Shown: positions 22,795 through 33,299, counted from the stretch's first letter. The stretch: 64,000 nt of DNA from Siphonodentalium dalli (GCA_032622095.1 CP136066.1:228350961-228414960), one strand, 5' to 3'. Notes: generated by a model from the sequence alone, not told the origin. A program made the numbers and translations.

Positions 22795-23722
22795 AGTATG
22801 TCTGATATTAACATAATGAGGTCCCCAGAGGGTGAATTTAGTGATGCTATCCTACACAGTGGGCTAGCATCACCAAATTCACCCTCTGGGAACCTCATAT
22901 GAGAATATTCTGCTTAGGCCTCAACTGCTATGGGAGACCTAGGTTCAGATTGAAGTTCCCCAGTTGAAGATGGTGATATTCACCCATTGGGCACCTCGAT
23001 TATGCATTTTATCTTCTGCAAATTAGAGGATATAGAAACTTCCCAGAAGGGAAAAAAAGTAAAGAAAAAACAATGATAATTTGGGACTACAGAAACTTCC
23101 CAGAAGAAGAGGCCTTAGTGGGATGAGGTCCCCAGATGTAGTGCTTAAACACCAGCATCTCGCCATACCAATATCTTAGCTGGTTTTAGTACAAGAAGAC
23201 TTGGACTACCCCAGATGGTGAATTTGGACCATGACCATGACCAAATTCAAACTTGGCCATTGTCCTCTTAAATTGAAACAACCCTCTTTGTTACGGCATG
23301 CAACAAAGAGAAGCCTGGATATAGAGGATCTATAACTCGTCTCCAGTTTGTAGCGGAATTTTCAAAACGAGTCCAGTAAATTAGATATGAGGCTCAGTTT
23401 TGTAAATTCCGCTATTAACTGGGGACAGGTTGAAGATTCTATTTATTACATGATCCAAAACCTCAACAAAACATCCTTTATTCAACAAATGGGATTTGAA
23501 ACTAACATTGGCATGTGACAACCTTTCATGTAAATATGCGTTGTTTACCCGCATAAAGAAATAGTCCCAGATATTTAATGGCGTATATTTAATGACATAT
23601 CTTTTCAAACATTTCATTCATTATAGGTCCCAGAGGGTAAATTTAGTGATGATATCCCTCTCAGCAGGCTAGTATCACTAAATTTACCCTCTGGGACCTC
23701 ATTGTGCAAATGACAGACACAC
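22795..23722. mobile_element. Family-C MITE interrupted by ~500 bp
   Basis: Left hairpin at 22813-22895, middle region to about 23130, right hairpin at 23627-23722 ending CAAATGACAGACACACC. The intervening ~490 bp includes the cassette exon 3 edge copy at 23277-23314. Confidence 0.7.
23277..23314 (-). pseudogene. Copy of cassette exon 3 acceptor edge
   Basis: Repeats the first ~18 coding bases of the exon at 22606-22767 with its acceptor region (ACCCTCTTTGTTACGGC then TGCAACAAAGA on the plus strand). It lies about 530 bp upstream in the intron. The acceptor core is altered from CTGCAAC to ATGCAAC, so the AG is lost. Confidence 0.7.
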
Positions 23723-23937
23723 CATTATCTACCGCTTATTGCGATGGAAGCATGGACGCTCTTTATGATCTACTGCTAATGGCGATGAATGCTCTTTATG
23801 ATCTATCGCTTATTGCGATGGAAGCATGGACGCTCTTTATGATCTACTGCTAATGGCGATGAATGCTCTTTATGATCAATCGCTTATTGCGATGGAAGCA
23901 TGGACGCTCTTTATGATCTACTGCTAAGGCCAAAAAA

Positions 23938-24995
23938 AAAAAGTGTTTTGGTTCTCGGGCAATTTTTTTTTCAAATCAATGAGGGAGGGAGGGTTTTATT
24001 TTTATTTTTTATTTTTTTCAGCGCATAGTAAGCAAAGACAAAGATACCTTCCTATGTCTAGTAATAACCAGAAATGTAGAGGGGACTGTTATGCATATAA
24101 ACTCATTTAGTCTTATATAAAAATGACATTGTACTATCAGTGTATGACTGGGATTACCTAACATTATATAATGCCCCTGACATTAACTACTGTTCAGTCC
24201 TTCAGATTTGGAAAACGTAGGTGCGCGATATATCGCTCGGAGCTTTTGGAATTTGCGCGCGCCTTTTTTTGCGGGAGCACAATTCAAATTAACATGGATG
24301 AAATGATTACTGAATAAAGACAAACACAATTATAATGATACACACGTGTAATTCCAAGTGTGCCTTTGGCAACTTAAAGTGAAAACAGAAATAAAAACAT
24401 ATGTTTATATTGTAGTACAATATCTAGTCCACAATAATCCGATTATCTGGCAATCCAGGTGAATCTAATCACGGTAATGAGTCCACTTCCGCGTCTGAGA
24501 GCGCATGCTCACCAGACTCGCAGTCGCTTAAAACTTCAAACTCGGAAGTGGAATCGTTACCGCAGAATGACGGTGAATAGTCTTGTCGGCGTTTAACCAT
24601 TGATGTGCTGTTTGTTAAAATCTCGTTCACTGGCTGCAAATTCCGACGCGCGCATTTAAATTTTTCGGCGTGCGCATTTAATAACTCGCTGGTTTTTAGA
24701 TCCGCGTTAATTGCGCGCCTCAAAATCGAAGGACTGACTGTTATTGTTGTCTAAAAACTGATACCTCCCCATTCTAATATGTGATCCTGAATTTAGTTCT
24801 GTGCCTTTCAATTGTATAAAGTGTAAGTTATTCACAATGACTAATTGTAAGAAGAGCATGAGGATCAGCTAATCATTTTCTTAATTGTAGTCATCTATTT
24901 CATGTTGTAAGCCTGCAAGTCACTTTTTAACGCATTACATGTTAGAGTTCAATGCACACTAATATTCAACACATATCTGCTGCGGACATGTTGAT

Positions 24996-25028
<33 letters not shown>

Positions 25029-25158
25029 TTTTTTTCAAATTTAGTTTTTCATAAGTTTTTTTGTCATAACATCAGGCATTGCAATAAAAAGGCCTAATGC
25101 GGCCCTTTTTATTCAATGCGGCGGGGCCTGAGAACCAAAACCTTTTTTTTTTTTGGCC
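23938..25158. mobile_element. Family-G Harbinger-like element in satellite
   Basis: GGCCAAAAAAAAAAAGTG at the left, inverted AACCAAAACC-poly(T)-GGCC at the right, flanked by TAA (23935-23937, 25159-25161). The uninterrupted satellite reads CTGCTAATGGCG, so the TAA is a true duplication. A 542-bp element is nested at 24195-24736. Confidence 0.85.
24195..24736 (-). mobile_element. 542-bp nested element with a short open frame
   Basis: Inverted ends CAGTCCTTC / GAAGGACTG, flanked by direct ACTGTT (24189-24194, 24737-24742). The related family-G copy at 37821 shows the empty site (ACTACTGTTATTG). It is richer in CG dinucleotides than its surroundings. A minus-strand frame at 24469-24723 encodes 84 residues with no domain I recognise. 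A 6-bp duplication is unusual; the superfamily is undetermined. Confidence 0.7.
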
Positions 25159-25956
25159 TAATGGCGATGAATTCTCTTTATGATCAATCGCTTATTGCGA
25201 TAGAAGCATGGACGCTCTTTATGATCTATCACTTATGGCGATGAATGCTCTTTATGATCAATCGCTTATTGCGATGGAAGCATGGACGCTCTTTATGATC
25301 TACTGCTAATGGCGATGAATGCTCTTTATGATCAATCGCTTATTGCGATGGAAGCATGGACGCTCTTTATGATCTACTGCTTATGGCGATGAATGCTCTT
25401 TATGATCTTTCGCTTATTGCGATGGAAGCATGGACGCTCTTTATGATCTACTGCTAATGGCGATGAATGCTCTTTATGATATTTCGCTTATTGCGATGGA
25501 AGCATGGACGCTCTTTATGATCTACTGCTAATGGCGATGAATGCTCTTTATGATATTTCGATTATTGCGATAGAAGCATGGACGCTCTTTATGATTTACT
25601 GCTAATGGCGATGAATGCTCTTTATGATATTTCGATTATTGCGATGGAAGCATGGATGCTCTTTATGATCTACCGCTTATGGCGATGAATGCTCTTTATG
25701 ATCTATCGCTTATGGCGATGAAAGGGTGGGCACTCTTTGTGAGAGACAATCATTGGAATGTTACAAAAGTTCAAAATGTATTAAAACTTCCTCTTGTGAA
25801 CATCAATGTCTGACTATCATACGATCAATATCTCCTATTAATGAGCTTGTGGTACCATCTAATTATTTTCTGGCACAGAAAACATATAGATGGAGTTTTT
25901 TTGGAGTCAAATCGGAGAGTGCATCTTTAACATACAAAAATAGAACACGATCTCAC

Positions 25957-26002
25957 CTTCAGCTGCCTTAATATCGTCCTCACAACATCCGTAGGGAGAA
26001 TT
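25957..26002 (-). CDS. Papilin-cassette mini-exon (NSPYGCCEDDIKAAE)
   Basis: A 46-nt mini-exon, phase 0 in and phase 1 out. It encodes NSPYGCCEDDIKAAE. Spliced between its neighbours it completes a second cassette: C-R-NSPYGCCEDDIKAAEG-RNKEGC. The acceptor is TATCTTACAG and the donor GTGAGA. It is the first unit of a ~46-bp tandem array that repeats its acceptor and its first ~19 coding bases about 27 more times upstream in the intron. Only this unit continues into the GAGGACGAT coding sequence. The others run into TGTTGTTAA, a stop in this frame. Confidence 0.82.
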
Positions 26003-27243
26003 CTGTAAGATAATAATACATAAGTTAACAACATCCGTAGGGTGAATTCTGTAAGAGATTAATACATAAGTTAACAACATCCGTAGGGAGAATTCTGCAA
26101 GAGAGTTATACATAAGTTAACAACATCCGTAGGGTGAATTCTGTAAGAGATTAATACATAAGTTAACAACATCCGTAGGGAGAATTCTGTATGAGATTAA
26201 TACATAAGTTAACAACATCCGTAGGGAGAATTCTGCAAGAGAGTTATACATAAGTTAACAACATCCGTAGGGTGAATTCTGTAAGAGATTAATACATAAG
26301 TTAACAACATCCGTAGGGAGAATTCTGCAAGAGAGTTATACATAAGTTAACAACATCCGTAGGGAGAATTCTGTATGAGATTAATACATAAGTTAACAAC
26401 ATCCGTAGGGAGAATTCTGTAAGATAATAATACATAAGTTAACAACATCCGTAGGGAGAATTCTGTAAGATAATAATACATAAGTTAACAACATCCGTAG
26501 GGTGAATTCTGTAAGAGATTAATACATAAGTTAACAACATCCGTAGGGAGAATTCTGAAAGAGAGTTATACATAAGTTAACAACATCCGTAGGGTGAATT
26601 CTGTAAGAGATTAATACATAAGTTAACAACATCCGTAGGGAGAATTCTGTATGAGATTAATACATAAGTTAACAACATCCGTAGGGAGAATTCTGCAAGA
26701 GAGTTATACATAAGTTAACAACATCCGTAGGGTGAATTCTGTAAGAGATTAATACATAAGTTAACAACATCCGTAGGGAGAATTCTGCAAGAGAGTTATA
26801 CATAAGTTAACAACATCCGTAGGGAGAATTCTGTATGAGATTAATACATAAGTTAACAACATCCGTAGGGAGAATTCTGTAAGAGAATTATATATAAGTT
26901 AACAACATCCGTAGGGAGAATTCTATAAGAGAATTATACATAAGTTAACAACATCCGTAGGGAGAATTCTGTAAGAGAATTATATATAAGTTAACAACAT
27001 CCGTAGGGAGAATTCTATAAGAGAATTATACATAAGTTAACAACATCCGTAGGGAGAATTCTGTAAGAGATTAATACATAAGTTAACAACATCCGTAGGG
27101 AGAATTCTGTAAGAGAATAATACACAAGTTAACAACATCCGTAGGGAGAATTCTGTAAGAGATTAATACATAAGTTAACAACATCCGTAGGGAGAATTCT
27201 GTAAGAGAATTATACATAAGTTAACAACATCCGTAGGGAGAAT
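26003..27243 (-). repeat. 46-bp satellite of repeated 3' splice sites (~27 units)
   Basis: About 27 tandem units (28 counting the exon itself) of roughly 46 bp. On the minus strand each reads as TTAAC, TATTAAT, TCTCTTACAG, then AATTCTCCCTACGGATGTT. Each therefore holds branch-point-like TTAAC/ATTAAT, a short pyrimidine stretch, an AG and the opening bases of the mini-exon. Acceptor variants are TTACAG, TTGCAG, ATACAG, TTTCAG and TTATAG; all keep AG except perhaps the last unit, where the copy decays. By variant pattern, units 1-9 and 11-19 are the same nine-unit block, a higher-order repeat of about 414 bp. Confidence 0.9.
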
Positions 27244-27246
27244 ATC

Positions 27247-27376
27247 TGTAATATGGCTTGTTGCTCAGTGAGAGCTTTTCGATGAATGGCAACAAGCCAT
27301 ATTTCCAACTAAATCCTGAAAAGTTAACCATAATTCTGCTGTGGTTAAGGAGTCGATTATTTAGGGCATTACTGTA
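27247..27376. mobile_element. Left-truncated family-B MITE
   Basis: Begins inside the left arm at the end of the 46-bp satellite and ends GGGCATTACTGTA. The satellite boundary therefore lies in this element. Confidence 0.75.
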
Positions 27377-27403
27377 AGTTAACCTTTTCTATACTGGATT
27401 GAA

Positions 27404-27655
27404 CCCTTTCATGATGGGAGCTGGTGCAGCATTAATGATCCTATGCCAGTGCATTCTCTTATATATGCAAGTTTCCCTATACAAGAGAATGCATTGGCAC
27501 AGGGTTTTCGCAAAATTTCAGCATGCTCCAGTTATGGAAGGGTTAAACTACCCTTATGGAACCCCTCACAGACGTGAGCAGATGACACTCAGCAATACAA
27601 GCTGCCACCTGTATGGGGATCCCTACAGGATGCTCCAGTTATGGAAGAGTTAATG
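27404..27655. mobile_element. Family-D plus family-F MITE pair
   Basis: A short D copy (27404-27546, ends CCCTTTCATGATGGGA and GGAAGGGTTAA), then a family-F unit (27543-27655, CCCTTATGGA to GGAAGAGTTAA) sharing the TTAA. Confidence 0.75.
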
Positions 27656-27689
27656 GATTATCCTTCTGAGTTATAAAAGCATACACTAA

Positions 27690-27812
27690 CAGCCCTCTTA
27701 ATTCAGATTGTTTGGCTTCGGCACTCTGCTACGGCAACCCTTTGCTATGGCCCTGTTTGCTTCAGCAAATGGCTTCGGCATTGCTGATTGCTGTAGCCAA
27801 TTATGAGGGCTG
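27690..27812. repeat. ~120-bp inverted-repeat element
   Basis: AGCCCTCTTAATT at the left, AATTATGAGGGCT at the right, with internal GGCTTCGGCA and CTTTGCTATGG motifs in mirrored order. Sits just downstream of the frameshifted papilin exon copy. Confidence 0.6.
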
Positions 27813-27875
27813 AGATTAGAAACCTGAGAAATTATTTACAACCCATGGTCACCCATGTGTAATAACGCAACACTC

Positions 27876-27945
27876 ACCCTGCAGCATCCCTCATTATTAG
27901 GGCCATTGGCTGCTGTTGTCTATCAGGGCAGCAGCCATTATATGT
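27876..27945 (-). pseudogene. Frameshifted duplicate of papilin-cassette exon 1
   Basis: A near-identical copy of the exon at 27966-28054, about 90 bp away, still ending at an intact GTGAGT donor. One A is missing in the run that encodes Arg-Thr-Thr, so the GCC-D motif falls out of frame with the GPNKEGC part. The 5' end lacks the copy's acceptor. It is probably a skipped pseudo-exon, although its donor remains usable in principle. Confidence 0.75.
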
Positions 27946-27965
27946 GTAATAAATACAACACTCAC

Positions 27966-28054
27966 CCTGCAGCATCCCTCTTTATTAGGGCCATTGGCTG
28001 CTGTTGTTCTATCACCGCAGCAGCCATATCGGGATCTCTCACACAGTCTCACCG
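27966..28054 (-). CDS. Papilin-cassette exon 1 (CERSRYGCCGD...GPNKEGC)
   Basis: An 89-nt exon, phase 1 in and phase 0 out, with acceptor TGTATTTCAG and donor GTGAGT. It encodes VRLCERSRYGCCGDRTTAA followed by NGPNKEGCCR. This is the small cysteine cassette of papilin-family proteins: a Cys, Tyr-Gly-Cys-Cys-x-Asp, Thr-Ala-Ala, Gly-Pro-Asn and a final Gly-Cys. Its phase-0 end matches only the mini-exon at 25957-26002, which supports both calls. A second copy immediately downstream on the minus strand (27876-27945) is frameshifted. Confidence 0.85.
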
Positions 28055-28439
28055 CTGAAATACAATATTCGTGTTAAAGCGACGTAAAATTTTGTCTTAA
28101 AAGTCACTTCTCCCTGGGACAAAAATAGGGAGATTTTAGGGTAAAGATGTCTCCCAAGTCCAGGCATTTAAAAGTATTCTATGTCAATTGTAAGGTCGTG
28201 GAAATCTATAATTGAAATGCAATTTGGTTGAGGCTGCTGACAAGATAGAGTTATCCCTCTTAGATATAGCTGATTTGGGAGACATTTTCTCCCTAAAATG
28301 TGCCACTTCTCCCTATTTTTGACTTCTCTCATATAACAATATACATATTACATATGGCCCAACATCACATTTAAAGGATATCTACTGATTATAATGGTGT
28401 AATTACTCCTTTTATAATTGGGCTGTTGTGTTGCATAAT

Positions 28440-28655
28440 TACAGTATTGCTCTAATTAATCGACTTCTTAACCACAGCAGAATTATGGGTAACTTTTCAG
28501 GATTTAGTCGGAAATATGGCTTGTTGCCATCATCGGAAAGCTCTCGGCGAAAGCTTTCCGATGAATGGCAACAAGCCATATTTCTGACTAAATCCTGAAA
28601 AGTTACCCATATTTCTGCTGTGGTGAAGAAGTCGATTAATTAGGGCATTACTGTA
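28440..28655. mobile_element. Family-B foldback MITE
   Basis: TA-flanked, ~212 bp, two arms pairing through ATTTAGTCGGAAATATGGCT and its complement. Confidence 0.9.
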
Positions 28656-28659
28656 CTTA

Positions 28660-29050
28660 CTCACTGAAATTGACATGTGACTTCTGGTTAGCAACTGTCT
28701 GGAGATTATTAAATTACGGAATCGGCAGTGGACAAACAAGACGAAAACAAATTGTCAACTTCACATTCCGAAGAATTCCCATGTGATTTAGGCATATTAG
28801 TTTCATTTATACCAATTTCGTTAGTTAGGTTAATGAAAACCAGAGAAGACGTTACGGCAGGGTTCATGATGCCATTTACGTTTTGCGGGCCAAAATCGAG
28901 ACAAGATTGCACTATCCATCACAATACTTGGCATGTCGTCTCCATCGGTGCCATTGCATGCTTTTACATAAATTATTCTTATCGTTGTCGTGTTAAAAAG
29001 CAAATACGAGGCTCAACGTGTGTGGTTGCTCCACTATGTGCCACATAAGA
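28660..29050. repeat. Dispersed repeat shared with 43370-43760
   Basis: GTGACTTCTGGTTAGCAACT, GAAGAATTCCCATGTGATTT, CATTTATACCAATTTCGTTAG and CATGTCGTCTCCATC recur in the same order at 43370-43760. Frames in both copies show a similar PISLVxLMK peptide, which may reflect an old coding origin; both are otherwise unrecognised. Confidence 0.7.
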
Positions 29051-29674
29051 TTCATATTATGTAATGGTTACACCTATCAGTTGGAGTTTTGCACCAAGAG
29101 GAACATCCCGGAATGAGTTATTTGACCCCAAGTGGAGCAAGCGGGAGGTAAATGTGAGTGGAGGGTTGTTTCTCTTGGTACATGACTCTGGCTGTAGGGT
29201 GTAACCAAAAGTAAGAAATATGCAAATGTTGGTCTTAAAACAACAAATTCCCCACTAACAAATTGTTCTATAATCAAACTGTAAGAACAATTTCAACCTA
29301 TTGTTGGTGTGAAATTTCCAACTGATGATGGGTGAGATATGAAATTTCCAACTATTGAAAATTTTGACCAAAGAGACACCACCCCGATTCCCCCATGCAG
29401 CACACCCCTCAGCCCAATTCCCCCATGCAGCACACCTCTCAGCCCAATGAAGTCAATTTAGCAGTCACTTATTGAGTACACATTGGATATTAAATGCAAT
29501 TTAATTTGTTTAGTTGCGTACAATAAAATAGGTAACTTATACATGCAGTACGTGCAAACATGTTCTCACAAAGGAATTTGTCTTGTCGAGCTGTATGGTC
29601 AGTTGGTGGCAACCTTCTGTCAATTTTAATTTAATTGTTTTAAACTACAAACATGCACAATATGAAATCTACTG

Positions 29675-29819
29675 TACAGTAATGCTCTAAATAATCGTCT
29701 CCTTAACTCTGTGAGAGCTTTCCGATGAATGGCAACAAACCTTATTTCCAACTAAATCCTGAAAATATACCCATAATTCTGCTGTGGTTAAGGAGTCAAT
29801 TATTTAGGGTATTACTTTA
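29675..29819. mobile_element. Family-B MITE, partly deleted left arm
   Basis: TACAGTAATGCTCTAAATAA at the left to TTAGGGTATTACTTTA at the right; about 65 bp of the left arm missing. Confidence 0.8.
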
Positions 29820-31227
29820 CTTTTCACCTGACACCCCTCCCCCTTGGGAGACATAAATTCCAATTTGTTTCCTACCCAGCGCCAGACCTGTTTAATGCCT
29901 AAAAGTCTGTCAGTGAGATTCTGCCCCTTCAGTCAGGGAGATTTGGGTCTTGTCAGGGAGATTACAAAATTGCAGCTAAAAAGTGACATTTTCACTATTT
30001 CTTCCTTTGAAAAATGGTGGGTAGTGATTTTAAAGTAGTTAATTGTAATTAATCTTCACTTTTCAAAGGATGAATTCATGTAAATGCATATTTCTGATCA
30101 CATTTGAATGTATTTATTCAAATAAAAAAAATTGAATATTTGTTTGTTGATAATCTATTTCATTAGTGATATCAATGTCTAGCGTTATAACATTTAAAAC
30201 CAAGAAAATTCTTTGGCCTACGAATCCCTATACTTGGAGACATATCGGCGTCATTTCGATGGACTATCAACAACTTCGTCACTGTCATTTCGGCAGAGTT
30301 TCGTCGAATTAAAACACCGGACATTTCTAAATTTAACACAACAACTAGTAAACTAGAATGATTTAATGCAGAAATAAACCCAACACCAGTATATATAGCC
30401 ATGCTTGGGTGCTTATAGTAATTATTGACCCCCAAAGAAAACAAACTGCCATACATTCAATTAATTTCTTTTGAAAGAGTGCCAGTCATTAGTCACGACA
30501 AAGATGCACTGTAATAAACGCCAGAGGCAGGCCATGGTGTCTACTCCGGTTATCAATGGAGCACACCTGATCTCGGCAAATCTCGTTCACACGTGGTTTC
30601 AATTGAAAACACTTCCGCGTTCTGAGAATTTTGACATTAAATTTTTGTTGTTGTTGATTTGATTGAAACCGTGAGATTACAAGCTTAATCCGGGAGCGCG
30701 GGAGATGAGGCCTCAAACCAGTAGTCTCCCACACGATCCGGGAGATTAAAAAGGTCTGCCGAGCACCTGCTATTTAACAGCCTGGGAGAACAAAAAATAC
30801 GTCATAATTGCAAGTTTGCATGGTGGTTGATGACTGTGACAAGTTTCATGTAAAATGATTAAAAACCGACTGAGAAAAGCTCCAGATAAATTTGTGTCCA
30901 GACGGAGGACGGATGGACAAGCAGATAAATTTTCAAACCACATCAATATCAGTCACAGACACAAATTCTTCTTCACTCCCCATCCCCCGATTCAGATTCA
31001 TGTTTGTGCAACAATAATAGCAACCACCAAGGGTGCTTATATATACATAGCAAACAAAGCAACACTCCTGCTAAGCACACAAAATATCGAACAAATTTGT
31101 GTAAATTTTGAACCTTATGTCTGAAAAGTCCCATGCAGTCAGTAAGGAAGTATGACTGGTGCGCTCTGGTAGAGATTGAGAAATGGCAACGTTTATAGTC
31201 AGGGGACCAGTCATTAGAAGGACTTAC

Positions 31228-31512
31228 CATCCACGACATCCACGTTAAGGGAGATAACCTGTAAGTCTGTACTTTGACAGACAAAACTTCCCCGGTCTTC
31301 CATGTCACTCCTCTCTATACTTAAAACACTGTACACTGTCCTTGTATCTTTGTGGCTATTTATAGTAACTCCATAATCGCTATTAGACCGAATCTTTATA
31401 CCATCTCTGAACCAATCAACATCGGGAGGGTTTCCCAAACTCGTGGCGTTACATTGAAGAACGATTGGGTTACCACGCTCCACGTGAACAGTTCCTGATA
31501 TCTGTATGTCTG
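31228..31512 (-). CDS. Immunoglobulin I-set domain exon
   Basis: A 285-nt phase 1-1 exon encoding one Ig fold. Visible features in order are a GTVHVERGNPIVLQCNA B-strand with the first Cys, the core Trp in VDWFRDG, the S-V-L-S-I strand, and D-RGSFVCQS with the second Cys, an I-set D-x-G-x-F/Y-x-C-like ending. The donor is GTAAGT. The acceptor is a tandem CCCACAGCAG, so the exon may start at 31512 or, three bases shorter, at 31509; both keep frame. Papilins carry Ig domains next to Kunitz domains, which fits its place between K3 and the papilin cassettes. Confidence 0.92.
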
Positions 31513-31578
31513 CTGTGGGAAAAACACTCATGTGTATAGTTTATTATTCTTCGATAGCATTATATACTCATGCATATA

Positions 31579-31746
31579 TAGTAATGCCCCAAGTAATCGA
31601 CACCTTAACCATGTTGCCATTCATCGGAAAGCTCTCACCGAGAGCTTCTGGTGAATGCCAAAAAGCCATATTTCCGACTAAATCCTGAAAAGTTACCCAT
31701 AATTCTGCTGTGGTTAAGGAGTTATATTATTAAGGGCATAACTGTA
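31579..31746. mobile_element. Family-B MITE, shortened left arm
   Basis: TATAGTAATGCCCCAAGTAATCG at the left, GGGCATAACTGTA at the right; arms pair around GGAAAGCTCTC. Confidence 0.8.
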
Positions 31747-31907
31747 AGTCAACTTCCCATTTATCAGGCCTGTGTGCATGGTTCCGAATCCCTGCGGATC
31801 CAACGTTTTCATTCACGTTATATAGGCCCTATGTCAGAAAAAATAATAATTGCGGGCACCTAAAGCCGGGTACCAAACACACCAAAATATGGCGACAATG
31901 ACCCCTT

Positions 31908-32307
31908 TTAACCCTTTACCTAACAGAACGGCCCTGTGCCAATGCATTCTCTTATATATGCGAGTCGACCATAGGTCGCCTCGCATATATAAGAGAATGC
32001 ATTGGCTTAACACATTAAAAATTATAAAATTGTTAAAGAATGTAAGAAAAAATGGTAAAAAGTGTTAAAAAAAGATTTTTTTTAGGCCAATGCATTCTCT
32101 TATATATGCGAGGCGACCTATGGTCGACTCGCATATATAAGAGAATGCATTGGCACAGGGCATAACTGTAACCATCACAATATGGTCAAGGAGCCGGTTC
32201 CAATGATATCCAAATTTGTATGGTTCTATTGAGACAGACCGAAGATATTTTAGGCTGTTGAAGGTTTATTTGGCCGGTTTTGGTCGTTTTGTTGCGTAAA
32301 GGGTTAA
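31908..32307. mobile_element. Family-A TTAA MITE
   Basis: TTAACCCTTTACCTAACAGA at the left, TGTTGCGTAAAGGGTTAA at the right, both ~68-bp hairpins present. Confidence 0.9.
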
Positions 32308-33299
32308 CCAATACAGGTAAGTGGGTGCCTGACAAGGTAACACATCTGTCCGGGTCAACGAAAATCACACCTAGCTCTCCGGAATGACAATAACAAGTCA
32401 GAATGGAGCACTGGATGACGGACCTTACAGCCTTTCCATTTGTCAACATAAGTAGAGTGAAAGAAATAATGGCTTACAACCTATCCGTCATATAATTTCC
32501 CCACATAATGAAGGGGGTGCATAAATGTATGGATATCAAAAGAAAGGGGAGGTTGTCTGCTAGGCATATTAAAGAAGATTCGAGGCTAAATATGATGATG
32601 ACCAAGGTCCCAATTTCTCGCAAATTGCTCCTCGTTCTGATGACATAAATTTTGAGGTCGAAGCTGGATCCTGGAGCGGTTTATTGGAATTTTGAAAATA
32701 GTTTTAGAACGTACCCCACAAAAACAAGATTTCATTTAATGTCAAAAGTAGAATTTATAAATTTTTGAAAATTACTCCCAATGAGTTAAAAAGATACCAA
32801 AATGTTTTGATAAGATCATCATCAGTTGCAGCTTGCTGACTATTAGAGGTTTGACTGTCCCAATGGGACTAAGGATACCCCCCCCCCCAATATTTTTAAA
32901 ACACCCAAGATGTTTCACATGTCAGTGAACATTTCGTTAAAATAATAAAATAACAGATTCCCACTGCAGGTGCACAACCCTAAACCTAATCCAAAACCTA
33001 TTGACTGAAAAATGTAGGAATAAAAACTCAGATAAAATCATGTATGTTGCGACAGCGATCTAGGTCTAAAAAGAGGAATAACTGCATAAAAAAAAGTCGA
33101 TGTTGATGTCTGTGCCAAGTTTCATGGAAAATGATTAAAAAACAACTGAGAAAAACTTCGGATAAATTTGTGTCCAAGGACGATGGACGGACAGATGACA
33201 GATGGACGGCCGGATAGCTAGACAAGCCGATTCCAGTATACGCCCCCCCCCCCCACAACTTCGTTGTAGGGGGTATAACAAGTTAATTAACTTAGAGCT

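Larger units (their letters stand above)
23733..25735. repeat. 74-bp satellite split by a family-G element
   Basis: Units of ATGGCGATGAATGCTCTTTA plus TGATCAATCGCTTATTGCGA plus TGGAAGCATGGACGCTC and TTTATGATCTACTGCTA. Each is two diverged ~37-bp halves. Array pieces are at 23733-23937 and 25159-25735. The element at 23938-25158 sits inside, so the array predates that insertion. Confidence 0.93.
28055..31227. other. Intron between Ig and papilin cassettes, repeats only
   Basis: No exon seen. Contents: an old inverted repeat based on TCTCCCTATTTTTG / AAAAATAGGGAGA (about 28105-28335), family-B copies at 28440-28655 and 29675-29819, and a dispersed repeat at 28660-29050 shared with 43370-43760. 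A GGGAGATT-type repeat lies near 29925 and a GGACGG repeat near 30800-30925. Confidence 0.55.

Noticed and set aside
28728-29048. 106-codon frame with a counterpart peptide at 43424-43615
   Set aside because: Both copies belong to a dispersed repeat and their frames are broken differently. Possible old coding origin but not a gene I can support.
32315-32449. Possible cysteine-rich exon (AVRSVIQCSILTCYCHSGEL) on the minus strand, and a CAG/GTAAGT donor-like site at 32316 on the plus strand
   Set aside because: No convincing acceptor and donor pair on the minus strand, no match to a domain I know, and the plus-strand site follows directly on a MITE end with no open exon.
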